Shown here one piece after another: positions 1-5,947 of a stretch of 6,930 nucleotides of DNA. A model generated the notes under the pieces. The model did no database searches, was not told the DNA's origin, and saw only the letters and a program-made list of their open reading frames with translations. The stretch comes from Chloroflexota bacterium (GTDB lineage Bacteria; Chloroflexota; Chloroflexia; Thermomicrobiales; UBA6265), in contig JAEVYR010000034.1 of assembly GCA_023392645.1 (NCBI GenBank), positions 1-6,930 on the forward strand, read 5' to 3'. How positions within the stretch are numbered: the stretch's first letter is position 1; every line of letters begins with the position of its first letter. The translations under genes were made by a program, and so were the position numbers.

Positions 1-73
1 CCAGCACGGCATCCCGAGGGATTCCCCGCTCCGCCGCAATCTGCGCGATTGCGGTGTACAGGTCACTCTTCAT
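1..73 (-). CDS. nusA: NusA transcription factor, N-terminal fragment (cut by window edge)
   Basis: Only the first 24 codons are inside the window. They read MKSDLYTAIAQIAAERG followed by IPRDAVL, which matches the start of the NusA N-terminal RNA-polymerase-binding domain (typical pattern: a short lead, then a helix ending in 'E+GI.+..v'). NusA binds core RNA polymerase and modulates pausing, termination and antitermination. The ATG at 73-71 is preceded on the minus strand by AGGAGGTG (plus-strand 80-87), a nearly complete anti-16S match at six bases, so the start is secure. In many bacteria rimP lies directly upstream of nusA; here no minus-strand gene lies between nusA and the divergent gene at 435, so nusA appears to be first in its transcript. 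The call rests on a short fragment and on recalled family pattern. Confidence 0.82.
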   Translation of the reverse strand, partial: MKSDLYTAIAQIAAERGIPRDAVL

Positions 74-200
74 GCCGCGCACCTCCTCATCTTCATTTGT
101 CGTCTCGTTCACCCGTGCTCGTCGCCAGCGCCCCACAGCCGCGTATCGCTGATGGATTCTCAATTGACGGCGCCGATCGTGACCACCCGTGAACACCAAG

Positions 201-224
201 AAACGTGGGCAGTGGCCCACGTTT
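201..224 (-). promoter_or_regulatory. Perfect 10-bp hairpin in the presumed nusA leader
   Basis: The arms AAACGTGGGC (201-210) and GCCCACGTTT (215-224) pair perfectly around a four-base loop (211-214). Read on the minus strand, the stem ends in TTT and is followed by CTTGGTGTT, a modest U-rich run, so it could act as a transcription attenuator ahead of nusA. It could equally be a protein-binding palindrome or a simple leader stem. No strong T tract is present in either direction, so I do not call it a terminator outright. Confidence 0.5.
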
Positions 225-240
225 GATCACAAGAGATCAA
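223..240. repeat. Inverted repeat TTGATC-n6-GATCAA next to the hairpin
   Basis: TTGATC (223-228) and GATCAA (235-240) form a perfect 6-bp inverted repeat with a six-base spacer. Bases 223-224 also belong to the right arm of the 201-224 hairpin, so in RNA the two structures abut and compete slightly at those two positions. Just downstream of the presumed nusA start site, it is placed well for an operator half-site pair or a first leader stem. Function unknown. Confidence 0.4.
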
Positions 241-252
241 TTACGCTCCCAT

Positions 253-261
253 AGTATAGCA
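253..261 (-). promoter_or_regulatory. Extended -10 promoter element, probably for nusA
   Basis: On the minus strand the bases read TGC TATACT, an extended -10 (TGn followed by a 5-of-6 match to TATAAT), in a local A+T-rich patch. No good -35 hexamer is found 16-18 bases upstream, which is tolerated when the TGn extension is present. Transcription from here would begin near 246 and give nusA a leader of roughly 170 bases. Assigned by eye only. Confidence 0.4.
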
Positions 262-318
262 TTTGGACCTGTCGCCGTCGACGCGCGGACACCTCCGCCC
301 ATACCGACCAGCCCCCAC

Positions 319-345
319 TTGAGCACCCCGGCACCATGGTATAAA
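319..345 (+). promoter_or_regulatory. Possible promoter for the SH3b-tyrA pair
   Basis: TTGAGC (319-324), a 15-base spacer and TATAAA (340-345) with a TGG extension immediately before it (337-339). The extended -10 and five-of-six hexamer are good, while the spacer is shorter than the usual 16-18. Predicted start near 352 leaves a leader of about 80 bases before the gene at 435. Confidence 0.35.
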
Positions 346-434
346 CATGCCGAGACGGTCGCCTCGCGCGCGCCAGATTCCTCCATGCCGTTACCGCGAC
401 GCGCGTGGCTCTCCATCCCTCCCGAGAGGAACGC

Positions 435-1007
435 ATGTCAGACCCCGGATTGTCACATCGACTCCGCCAACGATCGCGCCGTGCCGGCTTCATGATCGGC
501 CTGTCGATGCTCCTCACGATCGCCCTGTGCGCGATCGGCTTCACCGTTCTCTACACCGCGCTCGACGCCTTCACCAGCGACTTCATCTCACAGACCGACG
601 AAACACCGACGATCGAGGTCGAGGCGGTCGCGCCAGACTCCGCCAATTCCACGGGCCAGAATGCCGAGGCGACGGCGCCACCGGCCGAAGCAACCACGCC
701 GCCGGACCAGGCGCAGCAGCAGCCGGAGCAGCCGACCGCCACCACCGTGGCCACCGGTCAGGCGAATAATGGCGAGTTCGATCCCGATTACCAGATCGCC
801 GCCAACACCACGATCAACTTCCGCGATGGCCCGTCGACCGCCACGGACATTCTCGATGGGCTGCCGCCCGCCACACCGCTCGAATACCTCGACGAGGACG
901 CGCCGACCGACGACCCGGCCGATGGCGAGCGCTGGATGAAGTTCGAAACCGAAGACGGGCTCGTCGGCTGGGTGCGTGAGATCGACGTCACCGAGTACGA
1001 ACCCTAG
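435..1007 (+). CDS. Membrane-anchored SH3b-domain protein
   Basis: Protein of 190 residues, function not established. Residues 1-18 are basic (RLRQRSRR), residues about 19-42 form one hydrophobic membrane segment, about 52-118 are a Pro/Ala/Thr/Glu/Gln-rich flexible linker, and about 121-187 form a bacterial SH3 domain: INFRDGPS (127-134) corresponds to the usual 'lNVRsGPst' strand and GWV (178-180) to the conserved end strand. The topology implies a cytoplasmic N-terminus and an SH3b domain outside the membrane, where such domains usually bind cell-wall or other ligands. The ATG at 435 is chosen over the GTG at 405 because GAGAGGA (424-430) sits four bases before it and the extra ten residues from 405 add nothing recognisable. 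It lies 41 bases ahead of tyrA, so the two are probably co-transcribed, though a shared function is not evident. It ends in TAG. Confidence 0.8.
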   Translation: MSDPGLSHRLRQRSRRAGFMIGLSMLLTIALCAIGFTVLYTALDAFTSDFISQTDETPTIEVEAVAPDSANSTGQNAEATAPPAEATTPPDQAQQQPEQPTATTVATGQANNGEFDPDYQIAANTTINFRDGPSTATDILDGLPPATPLEYLDEDAPTDDPADGERWMKFETEDGLVGWVREIDVTEYEP

Positions 1008-1048
1008 CGCGTCCCTGACCACGACACATCACCACGGGAGCAGACGGC

Positions 1049-2056
1049 ATGGCGCAACACGTCACCATCATCGGGCTCGGCCTCATCGGCGGATCCATCG
1101 GCCTCGCGTTGAAGCGCTGGTCGCGAGAGAACCAGAACGCGCTGCAGATCGTCGGATTCGACGAGGACATGCAGCGGCAGAACATCGCCAAGCGCATGGG
1201 CGTGGTCGACAGCACCGAGTGGGCGCTGGGCAAGGCCGTCGAGAACGCGGACATCGTGATTGTCGCCACGCCGGTCCAGGCGATGCGCGAGGTCTTTTCC
1301 GATATTGCCGAGGAGCTCCGGCCCGGCACGATCGTCACCGATACCGGGTCGACCAAGGTCGACGTGATGCAATGGGCGAAGGAGCTGCTGCCGACCACGG
1401 TGTCGTTCATCGGTGGACACCCGATGGCGGGCAAGTCGGAAAGCATCGAAGCCGCCGACGCGGAGTTGTTCAAGGGTGCGACGTGGGCCATCTGCCCGTC
1501 CGTGAATGCCAGCGAGGATTCCATCCGGAATGTGCTCGGGATCGTCGCCGCGACGGGAGCCGAATCGTACTTCGTCGACCCGGTCGAACACGACGCCTAC
1601 GTGGCCGGCGTGAGCCACCTGCCGTTCGTGGCAGCGATCTCGCTCATCAATGCTGTCACCGACGACAACGCGTGGCGCGACATGCGAACGCTGGCGTCGT
1701 CCGGGTTGAAGGACACCTCCCGGCTCGCGCTGGGCAGCCCCGAAATGCACCGGGACATCGCGCTGACCAACCGCGACGCGATCATCCGGTGGATCGATCG
1801 CTACGTCGAGGAGCTGCAGGCCGTTCGCGCCGAGCTGGAATCGGGCGGCGAGGAGATGCCGAAGGCGCTGCTGGATCGCTTCGAGCACGCCCAGGACGAG
1901 CGCGCGAAGCTCGAGATCGCGGTGCACCGCTCGGACGAAGCGACCACGCCATCGCAGCGCGAGCTGGCGCGAGAAGGCGTCGGCGACCAGATGCAGCGGA
2001 TGTTGTTCGGAGGCTTCCGGCGCCGCAAGCGCGACGACGACAAAAACGGCGCCTGA
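1049..2056 (+). CDS. tyrA: Prephenate dehydrogenase (tyrosine biosynthesis)
   Basis: TyrA converts prephenate to 4-hydroxyphenylpyruvate with NAD(P)+, releasing CO2, in the cytoplasmic branch to tyrosine. The 335-residue protein opens with a Rossmann nucleotide-binding motif GLGLIGG (9-15) and an acidic residue at the end of strand 2 (GFDED, 36-40), followed by VTDTGSTK (96-103), the family motif GGHPMAGKS (122-130) with His124, and GVSHLP (187-192) with His190, a substrate-site histidine region. KDTSRLALGSPEMHRDI (221-237) matches the all-helical dimerisation domain; His234 stands where Trp is common. No ACT regulatory domain follows. Instead residues about 250-300 look helical and the tail (FRRRKRDDD) is highly charged. 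GGGAG (1036-1040), eight bases before the ATG, supports the start. Use of NAD versus NADP, and activity on arogenate, cannot be settled from sequence alone. Confidence 0.93.
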   Translation: MAQHVTIIGLGLIGGSIGLALKRWSRENQNALQIVGFDEDMQRQNIAKRMGVVDSTEWALGKAVENADIVIVATPVQAMREVFSDIAEELRPGTIVTDTGSTKVDVMQWAKELLPTTVSFIGGHPMAGKSESIEAADAELFKGATWAICPSVNASEDSIRNVLGIVAATGAESYFVDPVEHDAYVAGVSHLPFVAAISLINAVTDDNAWRDMRTLASSGLKDTSRLALGSPEMHRDIALTNRDAIIRWIDRYVEELQAVRAELESGGEEMPKALLDRFEHAQDERAKLEIAVHRSDEATTPSQRELAREGVGDQMQRMLFGGFRRRKRDDDKNGA

Positions 2057-2086
2057 TACGAAGCTCGGATGAACGCGCCCCGTCGT

Positions 2087-2103
2087 GCCGCCCCCGTGGC
2101 GGC
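2087..2103. terminator. Weak hairpin between convergent genes
   Basis: GCCGCC (2087-2092) and GGCGGC (2098-2103) form a 6-bp GC stem with a five-base loop, 31 bases after the tyrA stop and 29 bases beyond the stop of the minus-strand gene. The position is right for a bidirectional terminator, but neither side has a T run, so intrinsic activity is doubtful. Confidence 0.25.
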
Positions 2104-2131
2104 CGTACGTGCGGAAGACGACGCATAACCG

Positions 2132-2638
2132 CTACGGCACCAGATCCCACTCCGGCGAGAGGTCGTAGCGAAACAACATGCGTGTGGGCCGGCCGTTTCG
2201 GCGCACTCGTCCCTTCCCCACCTTGGTCAGATCGGTCGAGCGATTGTCGACCTGCACGATCCGGCGCGCCTTGAGGTTCACTACGAACAGGCCGAGCGAC
2301 GAAATGCGCATGCTCTGGGCCCGCGTTTCCGCGTCAACCACGCGAAACGGCTCATGCCAATCGACGTCGATCGCGGCGTCGACGTGCGCGCGCTGGTCAC
2401 GACGGGCGTCGAATTCGCGCAGGCCGCGTGCGATGTCGGCGGCCCACACCTCGTCGAGCGCCTCCAGGTAGGTCAGCATCGAATCCAGCGAGCGATGGTT
2501 GGCGCCACAGGCGGCCGCGACCATTTTGCTGCCGTGCCGCGGCCCGAGAAAGCTGACCGTGCCCTGCTCGTCAATCACATTGAATCGATAGGTTCCCACA
2601 ATACCCCCATCCCGCCGTTGTCGGCGCGACACGATCAC
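2132..2638 (-). CDS. Hypothetical protein, unrecognised family
   Basis: Protein of 168 residues from the GTG at 2638. I do not recognise the family. It has no signal peptide, membrane segment or metal-binding motif. The N-terminal part (GTYRFNVIDEQGTVSFLGPRHGS) looks like beta strands, the middle (about 50-85) is helical and acidic, and the C-terminal part (about 90-168) looks like a second alpha/beta unit with a very basic patch KVGKGRVRRNGRPTR before a closing FRYDLSPEWD. The soluble, basic character would fit nucleic-acid or RNA binding, but that is speculation. An alternative in-frame GTG at 2599, giving 155 residues and starting MGTYRF, is preceded by GGGGGT at four bases; the longer start has GGGAG ten bases upstream (2649-2653), so the true start is uncertain. 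It is a single gene, convergent with tyrA and divergent from the gene at 2729. Its TAG stop is at 2134-2132. Confidence 0.65.
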   Translation of the reverse strand: MIVSRRQRRDGGIVGTYRFNVIDEQGTVSFLGPRHGSKMVAAACGANHRSLDSMLTYLEALDEVWAADIARGLREFDARRDQRAHVDAAIDVDWHEPFRVVDAETRAQSMRISSLGLFVVNLKARRIVQVDNRSTDLTKVGKGRVRRNGRPTRMLFRYDLSPEWDLVP

Positions 2639-2728
2639 ACGGTCACGTCTCCCGCTGCGGTACCATTACGAGTCTAGGGGCTCCGATGGCGGCGGACGTG
2701 TTGCCGATACGTTGGAAGGCCATCACGC

Positions 2729-3190
2729 ATGTCGACAACAAACCATCCCGACCAACCGCAAAGCCGGCTCGAACGCGAGATCGACGAAATTCTTGAGCAG
2801 GCCCATACCCGCCCGATTCCCTTTCAGGACCGGGTCGCCCAGCGCCGCAACGCGATCCAGACCCAGCGGCAGGCCACCGTGCACACCGCGCGGTCCCGAA
2901 TCGGCGGCCCCGCCCGTCGCGCGGCTGACTGGCTGCTGAGGATGCCGCTGGTTACGGCGGTGATCGTCGCCCTGATCGCAGTCTGGATTCAGGACGAAAT
3001 CCCGATCCTCGGCATCGCGCTTGGACTCGTTGCCGTCGCGCTGATCTTTCTCCCCTTCGTGCGGAAGCGCCCGAGCGACGACATCACCTACCAGAAGCGC
3101 TGGCGCGGCCGCGTGATCGAGCGGCCAGGGGCCCCATCCGGCAGCGTGCGACACTGGATCGACGCCGCACGGGACCGCCTCCAGCGGTGA
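2729..3190 (+). CDS. Small two-helix membrane protein of unknown function
   Basis: Protein of 153 residues. An N-terminal charged segment (SRLEREIDEILEQA, 12-25) looks like an amphipathic helix or short coiled coil, followed by a basic, Gln/Arg-rich region to about 65. Two hydrophobic segments (about 73-88 and 91-111) are separated only by DE and so form a tight helical hairpin. The C-terminal part (YQKRWRGRVIERP... to HWIDAARDRLQR) is soluble and basic. By the positive-inside tendency, both termini should face the cytoplasm. I recognise no named domain. GGAAGG (2714-2719), nine bases upstream, supports the ATG. It heads the rightward group that continues with the Nudix-like gene and uvrB, with a 43-base gap to the next start. 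No clear promoter hexamers are visible in the 90-base gap to the divergent gene. Confidence 0.7.
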   Translation: MSTTNHPDQPQSRLEREIDEILEQAHTRPIPFQDRVAQRRNAIQTQRQATVHTARSRIGGPARRAADWLLRMPLVTAVIVALIAVWIQDEIPILGIALGLVAVALIFLPFVRKRPSDDITYQKRWRGRVIERPGAPSGSVRHWIDAARDRLQR

Positions 3191-3233
3191 TCCGAGTCCC
3201 TCGTTTTATCGACCATCCGGAGTGTACCGCCAC

Positions 3234-3902
3234 ATGACCAGCATCGCGACGGATGTCGTCGACGTCTATGTCTTTCGCCGGCTGAATGCCCGTGTCCAGT
3301 TCCTGCTGCTGCAACGGAAGAACGACGTGCCGATGGCGCGTACGTGGCAGGCGTTCCATCACGAGATCACCGAGGGTCAATCCGCGCCGGAAGCAGCCCG
3401 ATCCGCGCTTCGCACGCTCGCCGGCCTCGACGCCGGCCGGTTCTATTCGGCCGATTTCATCAACCAGTTTTACGACGAGGCCCGCGACACCGTTGTCCTC
3501 GCGCCGGTGCTCGCCGTGACGCTCGCCGCCGACGGCAACGTCGCTCTCGCCGACGACTTCCAGGATGCCGGCTGGTTCGATCGCGACGAGGCGACCGCGC
3601 GCCTGCCCTTCTCGGGCCAGCGCTGGGCCGTTCGTCACATCGACGAGATCATGGGCATCGGCGAGGCCGAAGCCGAGCTCTATCGCTTCGACCCGGATCG
3701 TGCCGGCCTCGCAGATGCACGCACCGCGCCGCCCATGAGCGCGACACCGCCGCACCTGAGCGAGCCCGACGACGGATTCGGGCTGGAGCCGATGCCCGAA
3801 CCGGATGGCGACCTGGATGCCGCCTCGGCCGCGGCGCCAGCCACGGTCACCGATCTCGACGAGGCGCTCGATCTTCCCTTCACCGACACCAGGCAGGATT
3901 GA
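3234..3902 (+). CDS. Nudix-fold protein with degenerate catalytic box
   Basis: Protein of 222 residues. Residues about 7-155 follow the layout of Nudix hydrolases of the dATP-pyrophosphohydrolase-like type: an opening strand DVVDVYVFRR, a second strand VQFLLLQRK, then W38 leading into the box region, and later the AGWFDRDEA segment (112-120) resembling the usual 'ewfs.eEA'. The Nudix box itself (about 43-65, ending SALRTLAGLDA) lacks the signature: where the family has RE-U-x-EE-x-GU, this protein has SA-L-R-TL-A-GL. The metal-binding glutamates are replaced by Ala, Thr and Leu, so hydrolysis is unlikely and a binding or sensing role is more plausible. Residues about 160-222 are an acidic, Pro/Ala-rich, probably disordered tail. 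The ATG at 3234 is chosen over the GTG at 3222 because CGGAG (3218-3222) overlaps the GTG but sits eleven bases before the ATG. Its TGA is two bases from the uvrB start, so the two genes are probably translationally coupled. Confidence 0.72.
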   Translation: MTSIATDVVDVYVFRRLNARVQFLLLQRKNDVPMARTWQAFHHEITEGQSAPEAARSALRTLAGLDAGRFYSADFINQFYDEARDTVVLAPVLAVTLAADGNVALADDFQDAGWFDRDEATARLPFSGQRWAVRHIDEIMGIGEAEAELYRFDPDRAGLADARTAPPMSATPPHLSEPDDGFGLEPMPEPDGDLDAASAAAPATVTDLDEALDLPFTDTRQD

Positions 3903-3904
3903 CT

Positions 3905-5764
3905 ATGCCACCGTTTCAGCTTGCAACCGAGCTCAAACCCACCGGCGACCAACCTCACGCGATCGAACAGATCACCGAAGGGGTCCAGTCGGGGGATCGA
4001 TTCCAGACATTGCTCGGCGTGACCGGCTCCGGCAAGACGTTCACCATGGCGAACGTCGTCCAGAACGTCAACCGGCCGACGCTCGTGCTCGCGCACAACA
4101 AGACCCTCGCCGCGCAGCTTTACGCCGAGTTCAAGGAATTCTTCCCGCGCAACGCGGTCGAGTATTTCGTCTCCTACTACGATTACTACCAGCCCGAGGC
4201 GTATGTCGCGCGGACCGATACGTTCATCGAGAAGGACGCGGACATCAACGAAGAGATCGACAAACTGCGCCATGCCGCGACACGGTCGTTGCTGACCCGC
4301 CGCGACACGCTGATCGTGGCGTCGGTTTCGTGCATCTTCGGTCTCGGCACGCCTGAGGAGTACCAGGCGACGACGATTGCCATCCGCCGCGGCGAGGCCA
4401 TCCGGCGCGACAAGATCCTGCGCCAGTTGATCGACATCCAGTACGACCGCAACGACATGAACCTGGTGCGTGGCACGTTCCGCGTGCGCGGCGATACCCT
4501 CGAGATCTACCCCGCCTACGAGGAGATCGCCGTTCGCGTCGAGTTCTTCGGCGACGACATCGAGCGCATTGTCGAGGTCGATCCACTCACGGGCGAGGTC
4601 CTGGCGACCCGCGACGAAATCGCGATCTACCCCGCCAAACACTTCGTCACCAACCAGGACAAGATGGCGAAGGCGCTGGAAAACATCCAGAACGAGCTTC
4701 GCGAACGGGTCGCGTTCCTCGAGTCCAACGGGCAGGTGCTGGAGGCCGCGCGCCTGAAGCAGCGCACCAACTACGATCTCGAGATGATGCAGGAGGCCGG
4801 GTACTGCGCCGGCATCGAGAACTACTCGATGCACCTTTCGGGCCGGCAGCCGGGCGATCAGCCGTCGACGCTGCTGGATTACTTCCCGGACGATTTCCTG
4901 CTCTTCGTCGACGAATCCCACATGACCTTGCCGCAGGTGCGCGGCATGTTCGGCGGCGATCGCTCGCGCAAGGACGTCCTCGTCGAGCACGGGTTCCGGC
5001 TGCCCTCGGCGCGCGAGAACCGGCCGCTCACCTTCGACGAGTTCGAGCGCACCATCGGGCAGGCGGTGTTCGTCTCGGCCACGCCCGGGCCGTACGAGAT
5101 GGAACACTCCAACCGGGTGGTCGAGCAGGTGATCCGTCCAACCGGTCTGGTGGATCCGGCAATCAGCGTCCGCCCCACAAAGGGACAGGTTGACGACCTC
5201 CTCGGCGAAATCAACCAGCGGGTCGGCCGGGGCGAGCGAGTGCTGGTGACCACGCTCACGAAGCGCATGGCCGAGGATCTCTCCGATTACCTCAAGGAGA
5301 TGGGCGTCCGCACGCACTACCTGCATAGCGAGATCGACACGCTGGAGCGCATCGAGATTTTGCGCGATCTCCGGCTCGGCATCCACGACGTGGTGGTGGG
5401 CATCAACCTGCTCCGCGAGGGACTCGACCTGCCCGAGGTTTCGCTGGTCGCCATTCTCGACGCCGACAAGGAGGGATACCTCCGTTCCGCCAACTCGCTG
5501 ATCCAGACGATCGGCCGTGCCGCGCGGCACGTGGATGGTCAGGTGATCATGTATGCGGATACCATGACCGCGTCGATGCAAACGGCCATCGACGAAACGT
5601 ACCGGCGTCGCGAGATCCAGATGGCGCACAACCGCGAGCACGGCATCGAGCCGCGCGGCATCGTCAAGGAGATCAAGGACCTTACCGACCGCATGCGGGA
5701 GGTGGCCGAACAGGCAGCGACGTATGACGGCGACGCCGGCAAGACGGAAGGGGTCATCCGCTAG
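3905..5764 (+). CDS. uvrB: Excinuclease ABC subunit B, ending early at an in-frame TAG before the UVR domain
   Basis: UvrB is the damage-verifying, helicase-fold subunit of nucleotide excision repair; it takes over from UvrA and then recruits UvrC for incision. The 619 residues contain Walker A GVTGSGKT (38-45), the DNA-clamping beta-hairpin YYDYYQPEAY (91-100), Walker B with DESH (336-339), SATPG (391-395), motif V GINLLREGLDLPEV (499-512) and motif VI QTIGRAARH (534-542), all intact. The ATG at 3905 begins at the family's usual N-terminus (FQLATELKPTGDQPHAI), with AGGA (3895-3898) six bases upstream inside the preceding gene. The open frame reaching back to 3344 is noise. A TAG at codon 620 (5762-5764) removes the C-terminal UVR domain, whose coding sequence follows in the same frame. 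Full-length UvrB is usually about 660-680 residues, and reading through this TAG would give 672. Known E. coli work shows the C-terminal domain mediates UvrC contact and 3' incision, so this product alone is expected to be impaired. Confidence 0.96.
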   Translation: MPPFQLATELKPTGDQPHAIEQITEGVQSGDRFQTLLGVTGSGKTFTMANVVQNVNRPTLVLAHNKTLAAQLYAEFKEFFPRNAVEYFVSYYDYYQPEAYVARTDTFIEKDADINEEIDKLRHAATRSLLTRRDTLIVASVSCIFGLGTPEEYQATTIAIRRGEAIRRDKILRQLIDIQYDRNDMNLVRGTFRVRGDTLEIYPAYEEIAVRVEFFGDDIERIVEVDPLTGEVLATRDEIAIYPAKHFVTNQDKMAKALENIQNELRERVAFLESNGQVLEAARLKQRTNYDLEMMQEAGYCAGIENYSMHLSGRQPGDQPSTLLDYFPDDFLLFVDESHMTLPQVRGMFGGDRSRKDVLVEHGFRLPSARENRPLTFDEFERTIGQAVFVSATPGPYEMEHSNRVVEQVIRPTGLVDPAISVRPTKGQVDDLLGEINQRVGRGERVLVTTLTKRMAEDLSDYLKEMGVRTHYLHSEIDTLERIEILRDLRLGIHDVVVGINLLREGLDLPEVSLVAILDADKEGYLRSANSLIQTIGRAARHVDGQVIMYADTMTASMQTAIDETYRRREIQMAHNREHGIEPRGIVKEIKDLTDRMREVAEQAATYDGDAGKTEGVIR

Positions 5765-5923
5765 CTGCCGAAGGATGAGCTGGCACGGATGGTCAAGGAC
5801 CTGGAATCGCAGATGAAGAAGGCCGCGCGCGATCTCGAATTCGAGAAGGCGGCGCTGCTTCGCGATCAGGTCGTTGAGCTCCGCCGCGTGATGGAAACGG
5901 ATCCTGTCAACGTCAAGGCATGA
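5765..5923 (+). pseudogene. uvrB: Detached UVR domain of UvrB, in frame after the TAG
   Basis: The 52 sense codons after the uvrB TAG stay in the uvrB frame and end at TGA 5921-5923. They read LPKDELARMVKDLESQ, then MKKAARDLEFEKAALLRDQV and VELRRVME, a typical UVR motif: a helical hairpin found at the end of UvrB and in the middle of UvrC, through which the two bind. There is no second stop or frameshift and base use matches the rest of uvrB, so the break is either recent, functional or an error. An internal restart is conceivable at ATG 5789, giving 44 residues that include most of the hairpin, with AAGGA (5771-5775) thirteen bases upstream; that spacing is long, so it would depend on reinitiation. 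Listed as a gene fragment because no well-placed start is visible. Confidence 0.85.
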
Positions 5924-5947
5924 TTCCACCACTGAGGAGATCCGCTA

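Larger units (their letters stand above)
74..434. other. Divergent intergenic control region between nusA and the SH3b gene
   Basis: About 360 bases without a convincing gene. The short open frames across it are arginine- and proline-rich shadows of GC-biased DNA and have no good ribosome binding sites. It holds the nusA Shine-Dalgarno site, an extended -10 facing left near 253-261, two adjacent inverted repeats (201-224 and 223-240) that would lie in the nusA 5' leader, and a possible promoter facing right at 319-345. The stretch around 240-265 is distinctly richer in A+T than its surroundings, as expected for a promoter. Confidence 0.6.

Noticed and set aside
1004..1927. A 307-codon minus-strand frame opposite tyrA
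   Set aside because: Antisense shadow of tyrA with no domain or ribosome binding site support.
976..2274. A 432-codon plus-strand frame across tyrA
   Set aside because: Arginine/histidine-rich out-of-frame translation of tyrA, which is itself unambiguous.
2354..2677. Plus-strand frame opposite the hypothetical gene at 2132-2638
   Set aside because: The two strands were compared. The minus-strand frame is longer, fills the space between its neighbours neatly and gives a more protein-like composition, so the plus-strand frame was dropped.
2639..2728. Divergent promoters in the 90-base gap
   Set aside because: Only weak hexamers such as TACCAT at 2661-2666 are present, without a partner -35. 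A promoter is likely but cannot be placed from the sequence.
3344..3904. N-terminal extension of the uvrB open frame back to 3344
   Set aside because: The translation before 3905 is arginine-rich shadow sequence of the Nudix-like gene. The canonical UvrB N-terminus and a ribosome binding site occur at 3905.
5762..5764. TAG reassigned genome-wide to an amino acid
   Set aside because: TAG also terminates the SH3b gene (1005-1007) and the minus-strand gene (2132-2134) at sensible protein ends, so a global code change is not supported. Local suppression remains open.
3680..5932. A 750-codon open frame on the minus strand opposite uvrB
   Set aside because: It lies entirely antisense to a clearly recognisable uvrB and the Nudix-like gene, its protein has no recognisable domain, and long antisense frames are expected in high-GC coding DNA.
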